NCBI GenBank assembly: GCA_030668345.1
Contig: DAOUUD010000024.1
Location: 1 to 13,819 of the forward strand
Direction: 5' to 3'
Length of the DNA stretch: 13,819 nt
Source of the DNA: Candidatus Cloacimonadota bacterium
GTDB lineage: Bacteria; Cloacimonadota; Cloacimonadia; Cloacimonadales; TCS61
A model generated the notes under the pieces. The model was not told where the DNA came from. It did not search any database and was given only the letters and a program-made list of their open reading frames with translations. This document shows, piece by piece, positions 1 through 7,010 of this stretch (position 1 is the first letter of the stretch; each line of letters opens with the position of its first letter). Made by a program: the position numbers and the translations under genes.

Positions 1-1128
1 GCTTATCGTAACTTCCCCGGGACCATTCTGTCCGATCTGTCCCGCAGCGCAACCGGCACAACCTGCATTTCCGACCAAAGCTCCTGATTTTTTGAAAATC
101 TCGATCAATCCTTCTTCCAAACATTGATTCCAGATTTCATCCGTTGCTGGAACAATCTTCAATACAACTCCAGGAGCAACTTTTCTGTCTTTCAGGATTT
201 TTGCTGCTTCCCGCATATCCTCGATCCTGCCATTTGTGCAGCTTCCGATAAAAGCAGAGTCTATCTTTGTTTCTAAAACTTCATTTATATCTACAGAATC
301 ATCAGGATGTCCCGGAAGGGAAACCATTGGTATAAATTTACTGAAATCGAGTTCGAATTCTTTGTGATAAACTGCATCTTTATCGGCTTCGATCTTTTCA
401 ATTTTCTTGCCGGAACGCTCTTCGCAATAAGAAATAATTTTATCAGAAGGTGGGATCAAAATGATTATCGCTCCCATTTCCGTCGCCATCGAAGAAACCG
501 TGATCCTTTCATCAAGTGTCAGTTTTTCAACATCTTCACCATAGAGTTCTACAGAACATCCCAGAAGTTTATTTGCTCCGAATTTATGAAGCAGGTTCAA
601 AATAATATCTTTCGCATAAACATTTTGGGGACGATTTCCCTTCAAAGTAAGTTTAACGGATTTAGGAACCTTGAACCAGCTTTTCCCGCTTGCCCAGGCA
701 GATGCAATATCCTGGTCTCCCATTCCCTGTCCGAAAGCTCCGATCGCTCCCAGAATATTGGCGTGGGAATCCGTGGAAACAACCGTGCTTCCCGGCAGTG
801 CCAGCCCTTTATCAATGACGAGATGCGTTCCGATTCCAGCATTCACATCATAAATTTTAATTCCTTTCTCCCGGGCGAACATCCTGCAATATTGCTGATT
901 GGCGGCATATTTTTGATCTGAACCGGTTGGGTTACAGTCAAATGTGAAAAATGTTTTAGAAACATCGTCCACTTCCAGTCCGTTATTCACCAGATTTTTC
1001 ACAACATTCGCACCGCCGAAATCTCTAGCGACTCGTACATCAATTCCTATATCTATTATCTCTCCCGGTTTTACTACTTTTTTATCAGAATGATTTGCCA
1101 GGATTTTTTCTATTAAAGTTAATCCCAT
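1..1128 (-). CDS. Aconitase-family dehydratase large subunit (LeuC / homoaconitase type), C-terminus cut by window edge
   Basis: The protein isomerises a hydroxy-tri- or dicarboxylate through its dehydrated intermediate (isopropylmalate, homocitrate or citrate) using a [4Fe-4S] cluster, and pairs with a separate small 'swivel' subunit. I translated 376 residues from ATG at 1128 (MGLTLIEKILANHSDKK); the frame is open to base 1. Family marks seen: LPGSTVVSTDSH (about 111-122), FIGSCTNGR with cluster Cys297, and GNAGCAGCAAGQIGQNGPGE with cluster Cys357 and Cys360. All three iron-sulfur ligands are present. The length suggests only about 40-50 C-terminal residues are missing, as in the short two-subunit LeuC/HacA branch of about 420 residues rather than the 750-900 residue aconitases. 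Substrate cannot be decided from the large subunit; the specificity loop lies in the small subunit, probably just left of the window. Nearby IDH-family, citrate lyase and lysine genes argue for a citrate or homocitrate substrate over leucine synthesis. Confidence 0.9.
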   Translation of the reverse strand, partial: MGLTLIEKILANHSDKKVVKPGEIIDIGIDVRVARDFGGANVVKNLVNNGLEVDDVSKTFFTFDCNPTGSDQKYAANQQYCRMFAREKGIKIYDVNAGIGTHLVIDKGLALPGSTVVSTDSHANILGAIGAFGQGMGDQDIASAWASGKSWFKVPKSVKLTLKGNRPQNVYAKDIILNLLHKFGANKLLGCSVELYGEDVEKLTLDERITVSSMATEMGAIIILIPPSDKIISYCEERSGKKIEKIEADKDAVYHKEFELDFSKFIPMVSLPGHPDDSVDINEVLETKIDSAFIGSCTNGRIEDMREAAKILKDRKVAPGVVLKIVPATDEIWNQCLEEGLIEIFKKSGALVGNAGCAGCAAGQIGQNGPGEVTIS

Positions 1129-1154
1129 ATTTTTTTTCTCCTTATAATCAATTC

Positions 1155-1275
1155 GTCTTTCTGAGGAATCTATTAGCTTTACCTACGAAGAATCTCATGA
1201 AATTTCTATTAGCTTTACTTCTGATAATTATTGAGATTCTTCCAAAGAACAACGTGCAAGATGCGTCAGAAAGAC
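1155..1275. repeat. Nested inverted repeat element with an internal direct repeat
   Basis: Outer 10-bp arms GTCTTTCTGA (1155-1164) and TCAGAAAGAC (1266-1275) enclose inner 11-bp arms GAAGAATCTCA (1187-1197) and TGAGATTCTTC (1232-1242). All arms pair perfectly. A 14-bp direct repeat TCTATTAGCTTTAC occurs at 1169-1182 and again at 1205-1218. No ORF of substance lies inside. The element fills most of the 190-bp gap between the HD gene and the dehydratase gene and looks like a small non-autonomous dispersed repeat; that identity is inferred. Confidence 0.7.
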
Positions 1276-1288
1276 AATTTTTCACACA

Positions 1289-1314
1289 TTGCGAAGGTCT
1301 ACGACCATTCGCAA
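1289..1314. repeat. Palindromic hairpin just after the HD gene stop
   Basis: TTGCGAA-GGTC, then TAC, then GACC-a-TTCGCAA forms an 11-bp stem with one bulged base (1307) and a 3-nt loop. It sits 4 nt beyond the stop codon of the HD gene on the minus strand. It is not followed by a T-run in that direction, so a plain intrinsic terminator is not supported. It looks like a further palindromic repeat type. Confidence 0.6.
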
Positions 1315-1318
1315 GGTT

Positions 1319-1864
1319 TTACACTTTCAATCTTTCTTTAAACGGCAGGAAGGTCATAAAATCAGCATGATGAACGAGATATGCTTCGGTAGTTCTTTTA
1401 ACCATATCACCTTCTCCGGCATGAGTGGCAATAATATGACAAACTTCAGCAGGAATGCCGCATTCTTCCGCAATGGAAACCCCGCTGAATGGATGGCGCA
1501 GATATTTTCCATAAGTTCCCTGCACAGCTTTACCGTTTTCATCCAGAATATATTCCATAAGTTTTCCAACATCTGCCAAGATCGCTCCAGCGATAAGAAC
1601 ATCCATATCCACGGGAAGTTCTCCGTGATAGAATTCATTTACTTTATCTCCAGCAGCTTTGGCAATGTGCACCACGCTGCGTTTGTGATCCATGAACGTT
1701 ACTTTCAGGTCTGGTCCACAAAGTAAAGTGAAAGGAATTTTTTGCAAATCTTCTCCGGTAAGAACACTTCTCTCTAAAGCAAGCTTCCAGGTTTTTGCTA
1801 CTTTCTCTCTCAGATCGTCGTCTTTGATCCAAGCCAATTCAGGCCATAATTTGTTTATGTTCAT
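1319..1864 (-). CDS. Small HD-superfamily protein with a degenerate HD doublet (Ala-Asp)
   Basis: A 181-residue protein of the HD metal-dependent phosphohydrolase superfamily. I chose ATG at 1864 (MNINKLWPEL) because AGGAG lies 5 nt upstream; a longer reading to 1906 would start inside a palindromic repeat. Putative metal-site positions in order: His66, the doublet in ILADVGK (Ala97-Asp98, where the family has His-Asp), His124 (YLRHPFSG), His148 (ATHAGEG), and His165/His166-Asp168 (VHHADF). The GCA codon for Ala97 is clear in the sequence. The helical spacing and the other His/Asp residues are kept, so the fold should be intact while metal binding may be weakened or altered. No signal peptide or membrane segment is seen. 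It lies between the IDH-family and aconitase-family genes, so a role tied to that module is possible, but substrate and function are unknown. Confidence 0.8.
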   Translation of the reverse strand: MNINKLWPELAWIKDDDLREKVAKTWKLALERSVLTGEDLQKIPFTLLCGPDLKVTFMDHKRSVVHIAKAAGDKVNEFYHGELPVDMDVLIAGAILADVGKLMEYILDENGKAVQGTYGKYLRHPFSGVSIAEECGIPAEVCHIIATHAGEGDMVKRTTEAYLVHHADFMTFLPFKERLKV

Positions 1865-1880
1865 TATCTCTCCTAAATTA

Positions 1881-1904
1881 GTTCCCAAGCTAGTGCTTGG
1901 GAAC
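1881..1904. repeat. Palindromic repeat, 10-bp stem, TAGT loop
   Basis: Perfect arms GTTCCCAAGC (1881-1890) and GCTTGGGAAC (1895-1904) around TAGT. It is followed on the plus strand by AAG, as in two other copies (9674-9697 and 12363-12386). It lies just upstream of the HD gene's ribosome binding site. Confidence 0.8.
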
Positions 1905-1935
1905 AAGGATTTATAGTGTTACTAAACAAACTTCT

Positions 1936-1961
1936 GGTTACAAAGCCCCAGCTTTGTAACC
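1936..1961. repeat. Palindromic repeat, 11-bp stem, CCCA loop
   Basis: Arms GGTTACAAAGC (1936-1946) and GCTTTGTAACC (1951-1961) around CCCA. On the minus strand the loop reads TGGG, matching the loops at 9684-9687 and 12373-12376, so this is the same family in inverted orientation. It lies 11 bp beyond the IDH-family stop codon. Confidence 0.8.
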
Positions 1962-1972
1962 CAAATAATTTC

Positions 1973-3160
1973 TTACAACTCCGCAATTATCGCATCCGTC
2001 ATTTCAGTGGTAGAAGCTGCTCCTTGATCAAGAACTTCCTGACATCCGCGCAGTTTGAGCATATCGTAAGCACGTACTTTCCCTTCTTCTACAACTTTTA
2101 CTACTGCATTTCTGATCTGTTTCGCTTTCTCGATTTCTCCAATATGATCGAGCATCATACAGGCAGAAAGGATCATGGCGATCGGATTCACGATGGATGG
2201 ATCGAATGTTTCATATTTCGGAGCGGAACCGTGGGTCGGTTCAAAGATAGCAACTTCTTCACCGATATTTGCACTGCAGGCAAAACCAAGTCCGCCAACC
2301 AGTCCTGCAAAACCATCGGAAACAATATCTCCGAACATATTTCCGGCAATGATGATTCCATAAGTTTCCGGGTTCTTAGTAAGCCACATCATTTGAGCAT
2401 CGATATTCGTGTAATCGAACCAGATGCCTTCATATTCTTTTTCCATTTCCCGACAAATTGCCAGCAACATACCGCTAGTTTCGCGGATTACGTTCGGTTT
2501 TTCACAAAGAGTAACTCGTTTATATCCGAATTTTTTAGCATATTCAAAAGCAGCCCGACAGATTCGTTCAGAATATTTTTTTGTGAAGATCCTGGTGGAA
2601 ACTGCAATTTCTTCTTTGGGAGACCAGCCAAAATTCTTCACAAATTTCGGATGAGTCATCAATGCATCATAAACCTGATCGGGCGGATCTGTCCATTCCA
2701 CGCCGCCATAAAGACCTTCCGTGTTTTGGCGGAAAACCACCACATCCACTTCCGGCTCTTCGATAGTATCACCTGCTCCTCTTCTGATGAAATTAAGCGG
2801 ATTCCCTTTGAAAGTTTTGCACGGACGCTGACAGATATCCAATTTAAAATGTTGCCGTAGTCCAACTATCGGGCTGTAATAAACATATCCTTTCCCTTCC
2901 AGCTTGGGGTCGAGTTCTTTGGCAGCTTCGCTTTTAGGTTTGGAAGTTATCGCTCCAAAAAGTGAAATTTTATGCTCTTCTAATAAATCCAAAGTTCTCT
3001 GTGGAAGTGGATTTCCTTCTTTGCACCAGAATTCCCAGCCGATGTCGGCGTGTACATATTCTGCTTCGAATCTAACTGCATCCAAAACTCGGATCCCTTC
3101 TTTTAAAACGGTTTTCCCGATGCCGTCACCCGGCATCGCTACGATCGTTCTTTTGCTCAT
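1973..3160 (-). CDS. Isocitrate / homoisocitrate / isopropylmalate dehydrogenase family enzyme, probably NADP-linked
   Basis: A 395-residue beta-decarboxylating dehydrogenase that interconverts a 2-hydroxy-tricarboxylate with a 2-oxoacid plus CO2. Start ATG at 3160 has AGGAG 7 nt upstream. The active site is complete by alignment from memory: Arg102 and Arg112 (GLRQHFKLDICQRP), Arg144 and Tyr151 (VFRQNTEGLYGG), Lys221 and Asn223, and metal Asp254, Asp278 and Asp282 (NMFGDIVSDGFAG). The cofactor loop reads HGSAPKY (Lys315-Tyr316), with Tyr365 and Lys369 further on. In E. coli ICDH the equivalent Lys-Tyr and Tyr/Arg bind the NADP phosphate, whereas NAD enzymes have Asp-Ile, so NADP is inferred. 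The substrate helix has Val99 where Thermus homoisocitrate dehydrogenase has Arg85, and Tyr95 where IPMDH has its Glu, so it matches no textbook subtype exactly. It starts 27 nt after the peptidase gene ends. Confidence 0.9.
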   Translation of the reverse strand: MSKRTIVAMPGDGIGKTVLKEGIRVLDAVRFEAEYVHADIGWEFWCKEGNPLPQRTLDLLEEHKISLFGAITSKPKSEAAKELDPKLEGKGYVYYSPIVGLRQHFKLDICQRPCKTFKGNPLNFIRRGAGDTIEEPEVDVVVFRQNTEGLYGGVEWTDPPDQVYDALMTHPKFVKNFGWSPKEEIAVSTRIFTKKYSERICRAAFEYAKKFGYKRVTLCEKPNVIRETSGMLLAICREMEKEYEGIWFDYTNIDAQMMWLTKNPETYGIIIAGNMFGDIVSDGFAGLVGGLGFACSANIGEEVAIFEPTHGSAPKYETFDPSIVNPIAMILSACMMLDHIGEIEKAKQIRNAVVKVVEEGKVRAYDMLKLRGCQEVLDQGAASTTEMTDAIIAEL

Positions 3161-3187
3161 TTTGTTTCTCCTATTTTTTATTCGATT

Positions 3188-5251
3188 TTATTTTAATAAT
3201 ATCATTTTTCTTGCTGCAACATTTTTACTATTAATTCTTAGTTTATAAAAGTAGATTCCGCTTGAAACCAGTTGGTTATTTTGATCCGTTCCATTCCAAG
3301 AAATCTGGTGAACTGGTGAATTAGTAAATTGGTAAATTAGGAAAGATTTTATTTTTTGTCCTTTGATATTGTAGATTCCAAGCTCTGCGTTCTCAGCGTC
3401 CTCTGCGGTGGAAAATGAAATCGTTGTTTCCGGATTGAAGGGATTGGGGTAATTGGTTAATTGGTAATTCGTAGTTGGTGACTGGTGATCTTCTATATTG
3501 CTAATGCCATTATTAAAGTATACCAGCATCGAATCAACAGTTGCATTCAAAGAAGCATCCCGAGCGGTAACTTTAAAATAATAATTTCCGTCAGGGAATT
3601 GAGTCGAATCAAATATCTCATCCGCATCTTCTTCTGTGATCAATGAATCACCGTTAGAATTAGTGATAATGTGATAATATTCCCGGTCTTCATAATTCCC
3701 AATAGAATAACAGGTTGCATCGCGGGAATAGATCGTGTAAAGAACGATATCTGTCCAATAATTGGAAAAATATGTATCGATGGGCATATCATAAGAAAAA
3801 GAGAATTGTTCATATACTGTGGAGTCCGGATTTTCTAAAGGATGAAGCGAGAAACTGAGATCCCATACATCGATCCTCCAATCTGAATTTTCAATATCAT
3901 GACATTTCGCGATAATATCAAATTCACCGGATAGATCAATCGGATCGAGGTAAGTTCCACCATCCGTTCTGAAAGCAAAAAGATCCTCATTAATAGCATT
4001 CTCAAATGTAGGTGGAATCGTATCCTGGATATTTGTTACATCGATATGCGGGTTATCGATAGTCCACCAAGTTCCAAACCATTGCATTCCTTCATCTTGC
4101 AGTCTGGCAAAATGGATATGAGTAAAATCATACCAGCCCCAGGGATAAAGCGTTCCCAACAGATCACCTGCCGAAACACTATCTCCAACTGTATGAACAA
4201 TCGAATCTTCGTTCAGATGGGCATAAAGATACCCTTCTGTTTCTGTGGAAACATCTTCGTTGGCAATTGCAACCCGCCAATATGGATCACCACCGGTGGT
4301 AAGAACAGCTTTCACAAATCCATCGTGAACTGCATAAACTTCCTGATAATCCTCTCCCAGAAAATCAACTCCGGGATGAAGATAGGGTGAAGTTCCATAT
4401 TGCTGAATTTCACCATAACTATTCCCGACGGGGAAGGGATAATTCGGTGCACCATAATTGAGAGGAGCAAATATGGGTTCGTGAGTTCTGTTTAAATTCC
4501 GATGAAGAATTTTCTTATCCAGTTTTTCGATATTGATTAGATCATTCGATCTATACAGGTTGAAAAAAATATCTTCCTTCTTTCTGATCTTTTCAACAAA
4601 ATAAATCTCATTATTAATGACTTCAGCATCAAAGAAATTTCCTGAAAAGCTTAATTCTTCTTTTAAGCAATCCTCGATTGAAAATACTTTTTTTGGAGTA
4701 AATATCAAAGGTTCATCCTGGAAGAAAATGGTTTTTTGTGGAAATTCAGGAAGGTTGTATTTTTTATTTTTGTAATAAATTTTCCCATTTTTATCTGCAA
4801 ATATCGGATTCCCGTAATTATCAATATCAAAGATTATGGAACGTTCAAATTGCTCTAATTGAAAAGTAAAATTGTCAAGAACCTGCAAATACTCTCCATT
4901 AAAGAAGGCAGAGTATTTCCTATTTTCGGAAATTGTAAGATTTATCACTTTTGGGAAGGTTTTTTCAAATTTTAGATTTCCGTTTTTTTCATAAATTCTA
5001 AGCCAGGTGGGAACATTTTCTTCGATCGTAATTAGAGTCAAATATCCATTCTCAATCTCAAATAGTGAATTGCCGATTAGAGTATTTCCATTAATATCGA
5101 TGTAGTATTCCCCATCTTCGATGTAATAATCAGGAATAAAATCTGAAGTTTCAGGTTTGGATTGGATGTGTCCATATTCATTCAAAGAGATATCACCAAG
5201 TAATATACTTATAAATAACAACAAAATCAGAATCATTATGTATCTTTTCAT
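3188..5251 (-). CDS. Secreted M23-family zinc metallopeptidase with C-terminal Por/T9SS-type sorting tail
   Basis: 687 residues. An N-terminal signal peptide is evident (MKRYIMILILLLFISILLGD, residues 1-20). Residues about 21-255 are an AT-rich, Ile/Asn/Lys-rich region of unknown fold, possibly beta-propeller-like. The LytM/M23 domain (about 270-400) has zinc ligands in HPGVD (His292, Asp296) and HIH (His380), plus the catalytic-type His345 in YAHLN; the usual TGPHLHFE reads DFTHIHFAR here. A linker domain follows (about 410-585), then a sorting tail from NYPNPFNPETTISF (600-613) to KMILLK at the end. The likely role is cleavage of peptidoglycan cross-bridges or other peptides at or outside the cell surface. 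Start ATG at 5251 has GAGG 8 nt upstream. The gene stands between citF and the IDH-family gene with no obvious metabolic link. Its tail is encoded partly by low-complexity repeat DNA (3306-3490). Confidence 0.88.
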   Translation of the reverse strand: MKRYIMILILLLFISILLGDISLNEYGHIQSKPETSDFIPDYYIEDGEYYIDINGNTLIGNSLFEIENGYLTLITIEENVPTWLRIYEKNGNLKFEKTFPKVINLTISENRKYSAFFNGEYLQVLDNFTFQLEQFERSIIFDIDNYGNPIFADKNGKIYYKNKKYNLPEFPQKTIFFQDEPLIFTPKKVFSIEDCLKEELSFSGNFFDAEVINNEIYFVEKIRKKEDIFFNLYRSNDLINIEKLDKKILHRNLNRTHEPIFAPLNYGAPNYPFPVGNSYGEIQQYGTSPYLHPGVDFLGEDYQEVYAVHDGFVKAVLTTGGDPYWRVAIANEDVSTETEGYLYAHLNEDSIVHTVGDSVSAGDLLGTLYPWGWYDFTHIHFARLQDEGMQWFGTWWTIDNPHIDVTNIQDTIPPTFENAINEDLFAFRTDGGTYLDPIDLSGEFDIIAKCHDIENSDWRIDVWDLSFSLHPLENPDSTVYEQFSFSYDMPIDTYFSNYWTDIVLYTIYSRDATCYSIGNYEDREYYHIITNSNGDSLITEEDADEIFDSTQFPDGNYYFKVTARDASLNATVDSMLVYFNNGISNIEDHQSPTTNYQLTNYPNPFNPETTISFSTAEDAENAELGIYNIKGQKIKSFLIYQFTNSPVHQISWNGTDQNNQLVSSGIYFYKLRINSKNVAARKMILLK
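3306..3345. repeat. Degenerate 8-bp tandem repeat inside the peptidase tail
   Basis: Five consecutive octamers: TGGTGAAC, TGGTGAAT, TAGTAAAT, TGGTAAAT, TAGGAAAG. The period is not a multiple of three, so the encoded peptide (around LIYQFTNSPVHQIS) is not itself periodic. This suggests a DNA-level repeat captured in coding sequence. Confidence 0.7.
3383..3412. repeat. CTCTGCG-type low-complexity repeat inside coding sequence
   Basis: Three imperfect units, CTCTGCGTT, CTCAGCGTC and CTCTGCGGTGGA, lie in a row. On the minus strand they encode STAEDAENAEL of the sorting tail. They resemble the short intergenic CACGAAGG/CACGGATG repeats elsewhere in the window in being tandem degenerate 9-10-mers. 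Confidence 0.55.
3443..3490. repeat. Degenerate TTGGTAAT-type tandem tract inside the peptidase linker
   Basis: Units of 7-9 nt such as TTGGGGTAA, TTGGTTAA, TTGGTAAT, TGGTGAC and TGGTGATC run in a row. They are related to the octamers at 3306-3345. On the minus strand they encode the linker around DHQSPTTNYQLTNYPN, directly before the sorting tail. Confidence 0.6.
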
Positions 5252-5304
5252 TATTCAAACCTCACTACTATTTCTCAGAAACAGAGTTTCAAATCCAAAT
5301 AGCA

Positions 5305-5325
5305 TTACGAAATACAATTTCGTAA
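5305..5325. repeat. Palindromic repeat, 9-bp stem
   Basis: Arms TTACGAAAT (5305-5313) and ATTTCGTAA (5317-5325) around ACA. It has the same general design as the 10-bp palindromes elsewhere in the window but a different core, so it may be a divergent relative or a separate family. It lies in the 202-bp gap upstream of the peptidase gene. Confidence 0.6.
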
Positions 5326-5336
5326 CGAGCATATTT

Positions 5337-5353
5337 CCTGCAACCATTGCAGG
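5337..5353. repeat. Short hairpin CCTGCAA-CCA-TTGCAGG
   Basis: A perfect 7-bp stem with a 3-nt loop, flanked by ATAT on both sides. There is no T-run on the minus strand close to it, so it is not called a terminator. The gap 5252-5453 shows no gene and no clear promoter beyond these repeats. Confidence 0.5.
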
Positions 5354-5420
5354 TTCATATGAAAGAATCCCTCTGAATGAAAACCATCAGTCAAAAGCCT
5401 GACGCGGTTCACAAGATTTC

Positions 5421-5450
5421 CCTTTCGTGTTCATTCGTGCCCTTCGTGGC
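5421..5450. repeat. CACGAAGG-type degenerate tandem repeat just after citF
   Basis: On the minus strand it reads GCCACGAAGGG, CACGAATGAA, CACGAAAGG, beginning 3 nt after the citF stop codon. Related sequence follows the stop codons of the saccharopine dehydrogenase gene (9763-9735) and polA (12452-12431), always in this orientation relative to the gene. Confidence 0.65.
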
Positions 5451-5453
5451 TTA

Positions 5454-7010
5454 TTATTTTTTAACCTGCTTCACCACATCTATCACGGTTCCATCCACCC
5501 ATTTGATAGCAGCGATTATTTTCTCTTCAAACTCTGCAGCTTTCGGTTTGCCGCAAATCCTTTCTGCTTCTTCCTTTAGTTCATGAATTGTTTTAATTGG
5601 AAGTTTGGAATCTTTCATTTTATCTATCAGGTCTTTCCGAAGCGGATTGATAGCAATTCCACGTTCAGTTACAATGATATCAATAAGTTCTCCCGGACCA
5701 CAGATTGTGGTTACTTCCTCGCGAATAACCGGAATTCTATCTCTGAATAAGGGAATAGGAAGAATCACATTCTTTCCAAATAAGCAATTTTGCCAGCCAC
5801 CGATCCCGTGCAGCAGATATCCATCGGAATGTGTAACAACATTAGCATTGAAATTCACATCAACTTCGGTTGCACCCAAAATAACAATATCAACTATCCC
5901 GGCAAAATTACCTTTACCATGATAATTATAACTCGTAAACGGACTTGTATTTACGTGTCTTGGATTATCCCTCATCGAGCGAACACCATCAAGGTCGAAT
6001 GTTTGTCCATCCAGGATATATTCCACCAATCCTTCTTCCAGAATATCGACCAGGTATTTATTGCTTCCACCCCGGGCAAATCTTGCTTTAATTCCTTTTC
6101 TTCGCATAATCTCACCAAAGAAAACACCAATGGAAAGAGCGGTTCCGCCAGCTCCGGCCTGGAAGGAAAATCCATCTTTAATAAGACCGGCTTCATCACA
6201 AAATTGAGCAGTCATTTCCGCAATAAGAAGTCTATCAGGACTTTTGGTTATTTGCGTGGTTCCCGAAACGATCTTTTCCGGAATCCCTATCTGACCCATC
6301 TGCACAACATAATCTACATAATTGCCGTGGATCTGCCAGGGAATGCAGGGAAAATCTACCAGGTTATCTGTAACAACGATAACTTTATCTGCATATTGAG
6401 AATCCGCCAGCGCAAAACCGAGAAGTCCGCAGGCAGAAGGACCTTCCACGCCGTTTGCATTTCCAAAAGGATCGGCAGTGGGAGCAGCAATCACTGCAAT
6501 ATCAATAACAACATCACCGTCTTGAACAGCCTGATACCTTCCACCATGAGAACGAAGCACGCCTACGCCTTTCATTTTGCCCTGCGAGGTAAATCTTCCC
6601 AGGGCACCGTTCATACTTCCTTCGATGTGATGGATAGTGCCGTTTTCCAATTGTTCGATAATCGGTTCCTGGCAAGGGAAAGAAGCAGAAGGATACCAGA
6701 CAAGGTCTTTTATTCCCAGTTGTTGGGCTATTTTGAAAATCTCAACAGCTATCAGGTCGCCATTTCTGAAATGATGATGAGTGGAAATGGTCATTCCGTC
6801 TTTTATGCCTGCTTTGATAAGAGCTTCTTTCAGATTTGGAACCAGTTTATTCCCATCCAGAGGGTAGTCGGCACAGGTAACGATTTTCGGAGCGAATTTA
6901 CGACCTGTCGGTTTATATTTTCCTACTCCTTGAAATGGAATTACTGGTTTTCCGTTTATAGTTTCGGGAATCAATCTTCCAACTGCGTTTTTAATAGATT
7001 TAACCGGCAT
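5454..7010 (-). CDS. citF: Citrate lyase alpha subunit (citrate:acyl-carrier acetyltransferase)
   Basis: 518 residues, usual length for CitF. In the citrate lyase complex the alpha subunit swaps the acetyl group on the carrier subunit for citrate; the beta subunit then cleaves it, giving acetate and oxaloacetate overall. Recognisable family stretches: DGMTISTHHHFRNGDL (71-86), RSHGGRYQAVQDGDVVIDIA (153-172), DPFGNANGVEG (180-190), FSFQAGAGGTALSI (281-294), DVNFNANVVTHSDGYLLHGIGG (384-405), GIAINPLRKDL (451-461) and DGTVIDVVKQVKK at the C-terminus. ATG at 7010 lies inside the end of the upstream citDE frame (11-nt overlap) with GGAGG 7 nt upstream, so translation is probably coupled. No membrane segments. 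The lyase needs the prosthetic-group enzymes CitC, CitX and CitG, none of which is in this window. A homolog acting on homocitrate instead of citrate cannot be excluded. Confidence 0.95.
   Translation of the reverse strand: MPVKSIKNAVGRLIPETINGKPVIPFQGVGKYKPTGRKFAPKIVTCADYPLDGNKLVPNLKEALIKAGIKDGMTISTHHHFRNGDLIAVEIFKIAQQLGIKDLVWYPSASFPCQEPIIEQLENGTIHHIEGSMNGALGRFTSQGKMKGVGVLRSHGGRYQAVQDGDVVIDIAVIAAPTADPFGNANGVEGPSACGLLGFALADSQYADKVIVVTDNLVDFPCIPWQIHGNYVDYVVQMGQIGIPEKIVSGTTQITKSPDRLLIAEMTAQFCDEAGLIKDGFSFQAGAGGTALSIGVFFGEIMRRKGIKARFARGGSNKYLVDILEEGLVEYILDGQTFDLDGVRSMRDNPRHVNTSPFTSYNYHGKGNFAGIVDIVILGATEVDVNFNANVVTHSDGYLLHGIGGWQNCLFGKNVILPIPLFRDRIPVIREEVTTICGPGELIDIIVTERGIAINPLRKDLIDKMKDSKLPIKTIHELKEEAERICGKPKAAEFEEKIIAAIKWVDGTVIDVVKQVKK

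Noticed and set aside
1865..1906. Longer N-terminus for the HD protein starting at 1906
   Set aside because: The extra 14 residues are translated from the palindromic repeat at 1881-1904, whereas ATG 1864 has a good AGGAG.
1916..2860. 314-residue plus-strand open frame
   Set aside because: It is antisense to the IDH-family gene, whose active-site residues are all present on the minus strand.
1..3160. Leucine biosynthesis operon (leuC and leuB)
   Set aside because: No leuA or leuD is visible, the dehydrogenase lacks the IPMDH-type Glu, and the linkage to citrate lyase and saccharopine genes points elsewhere; not fully excluded.
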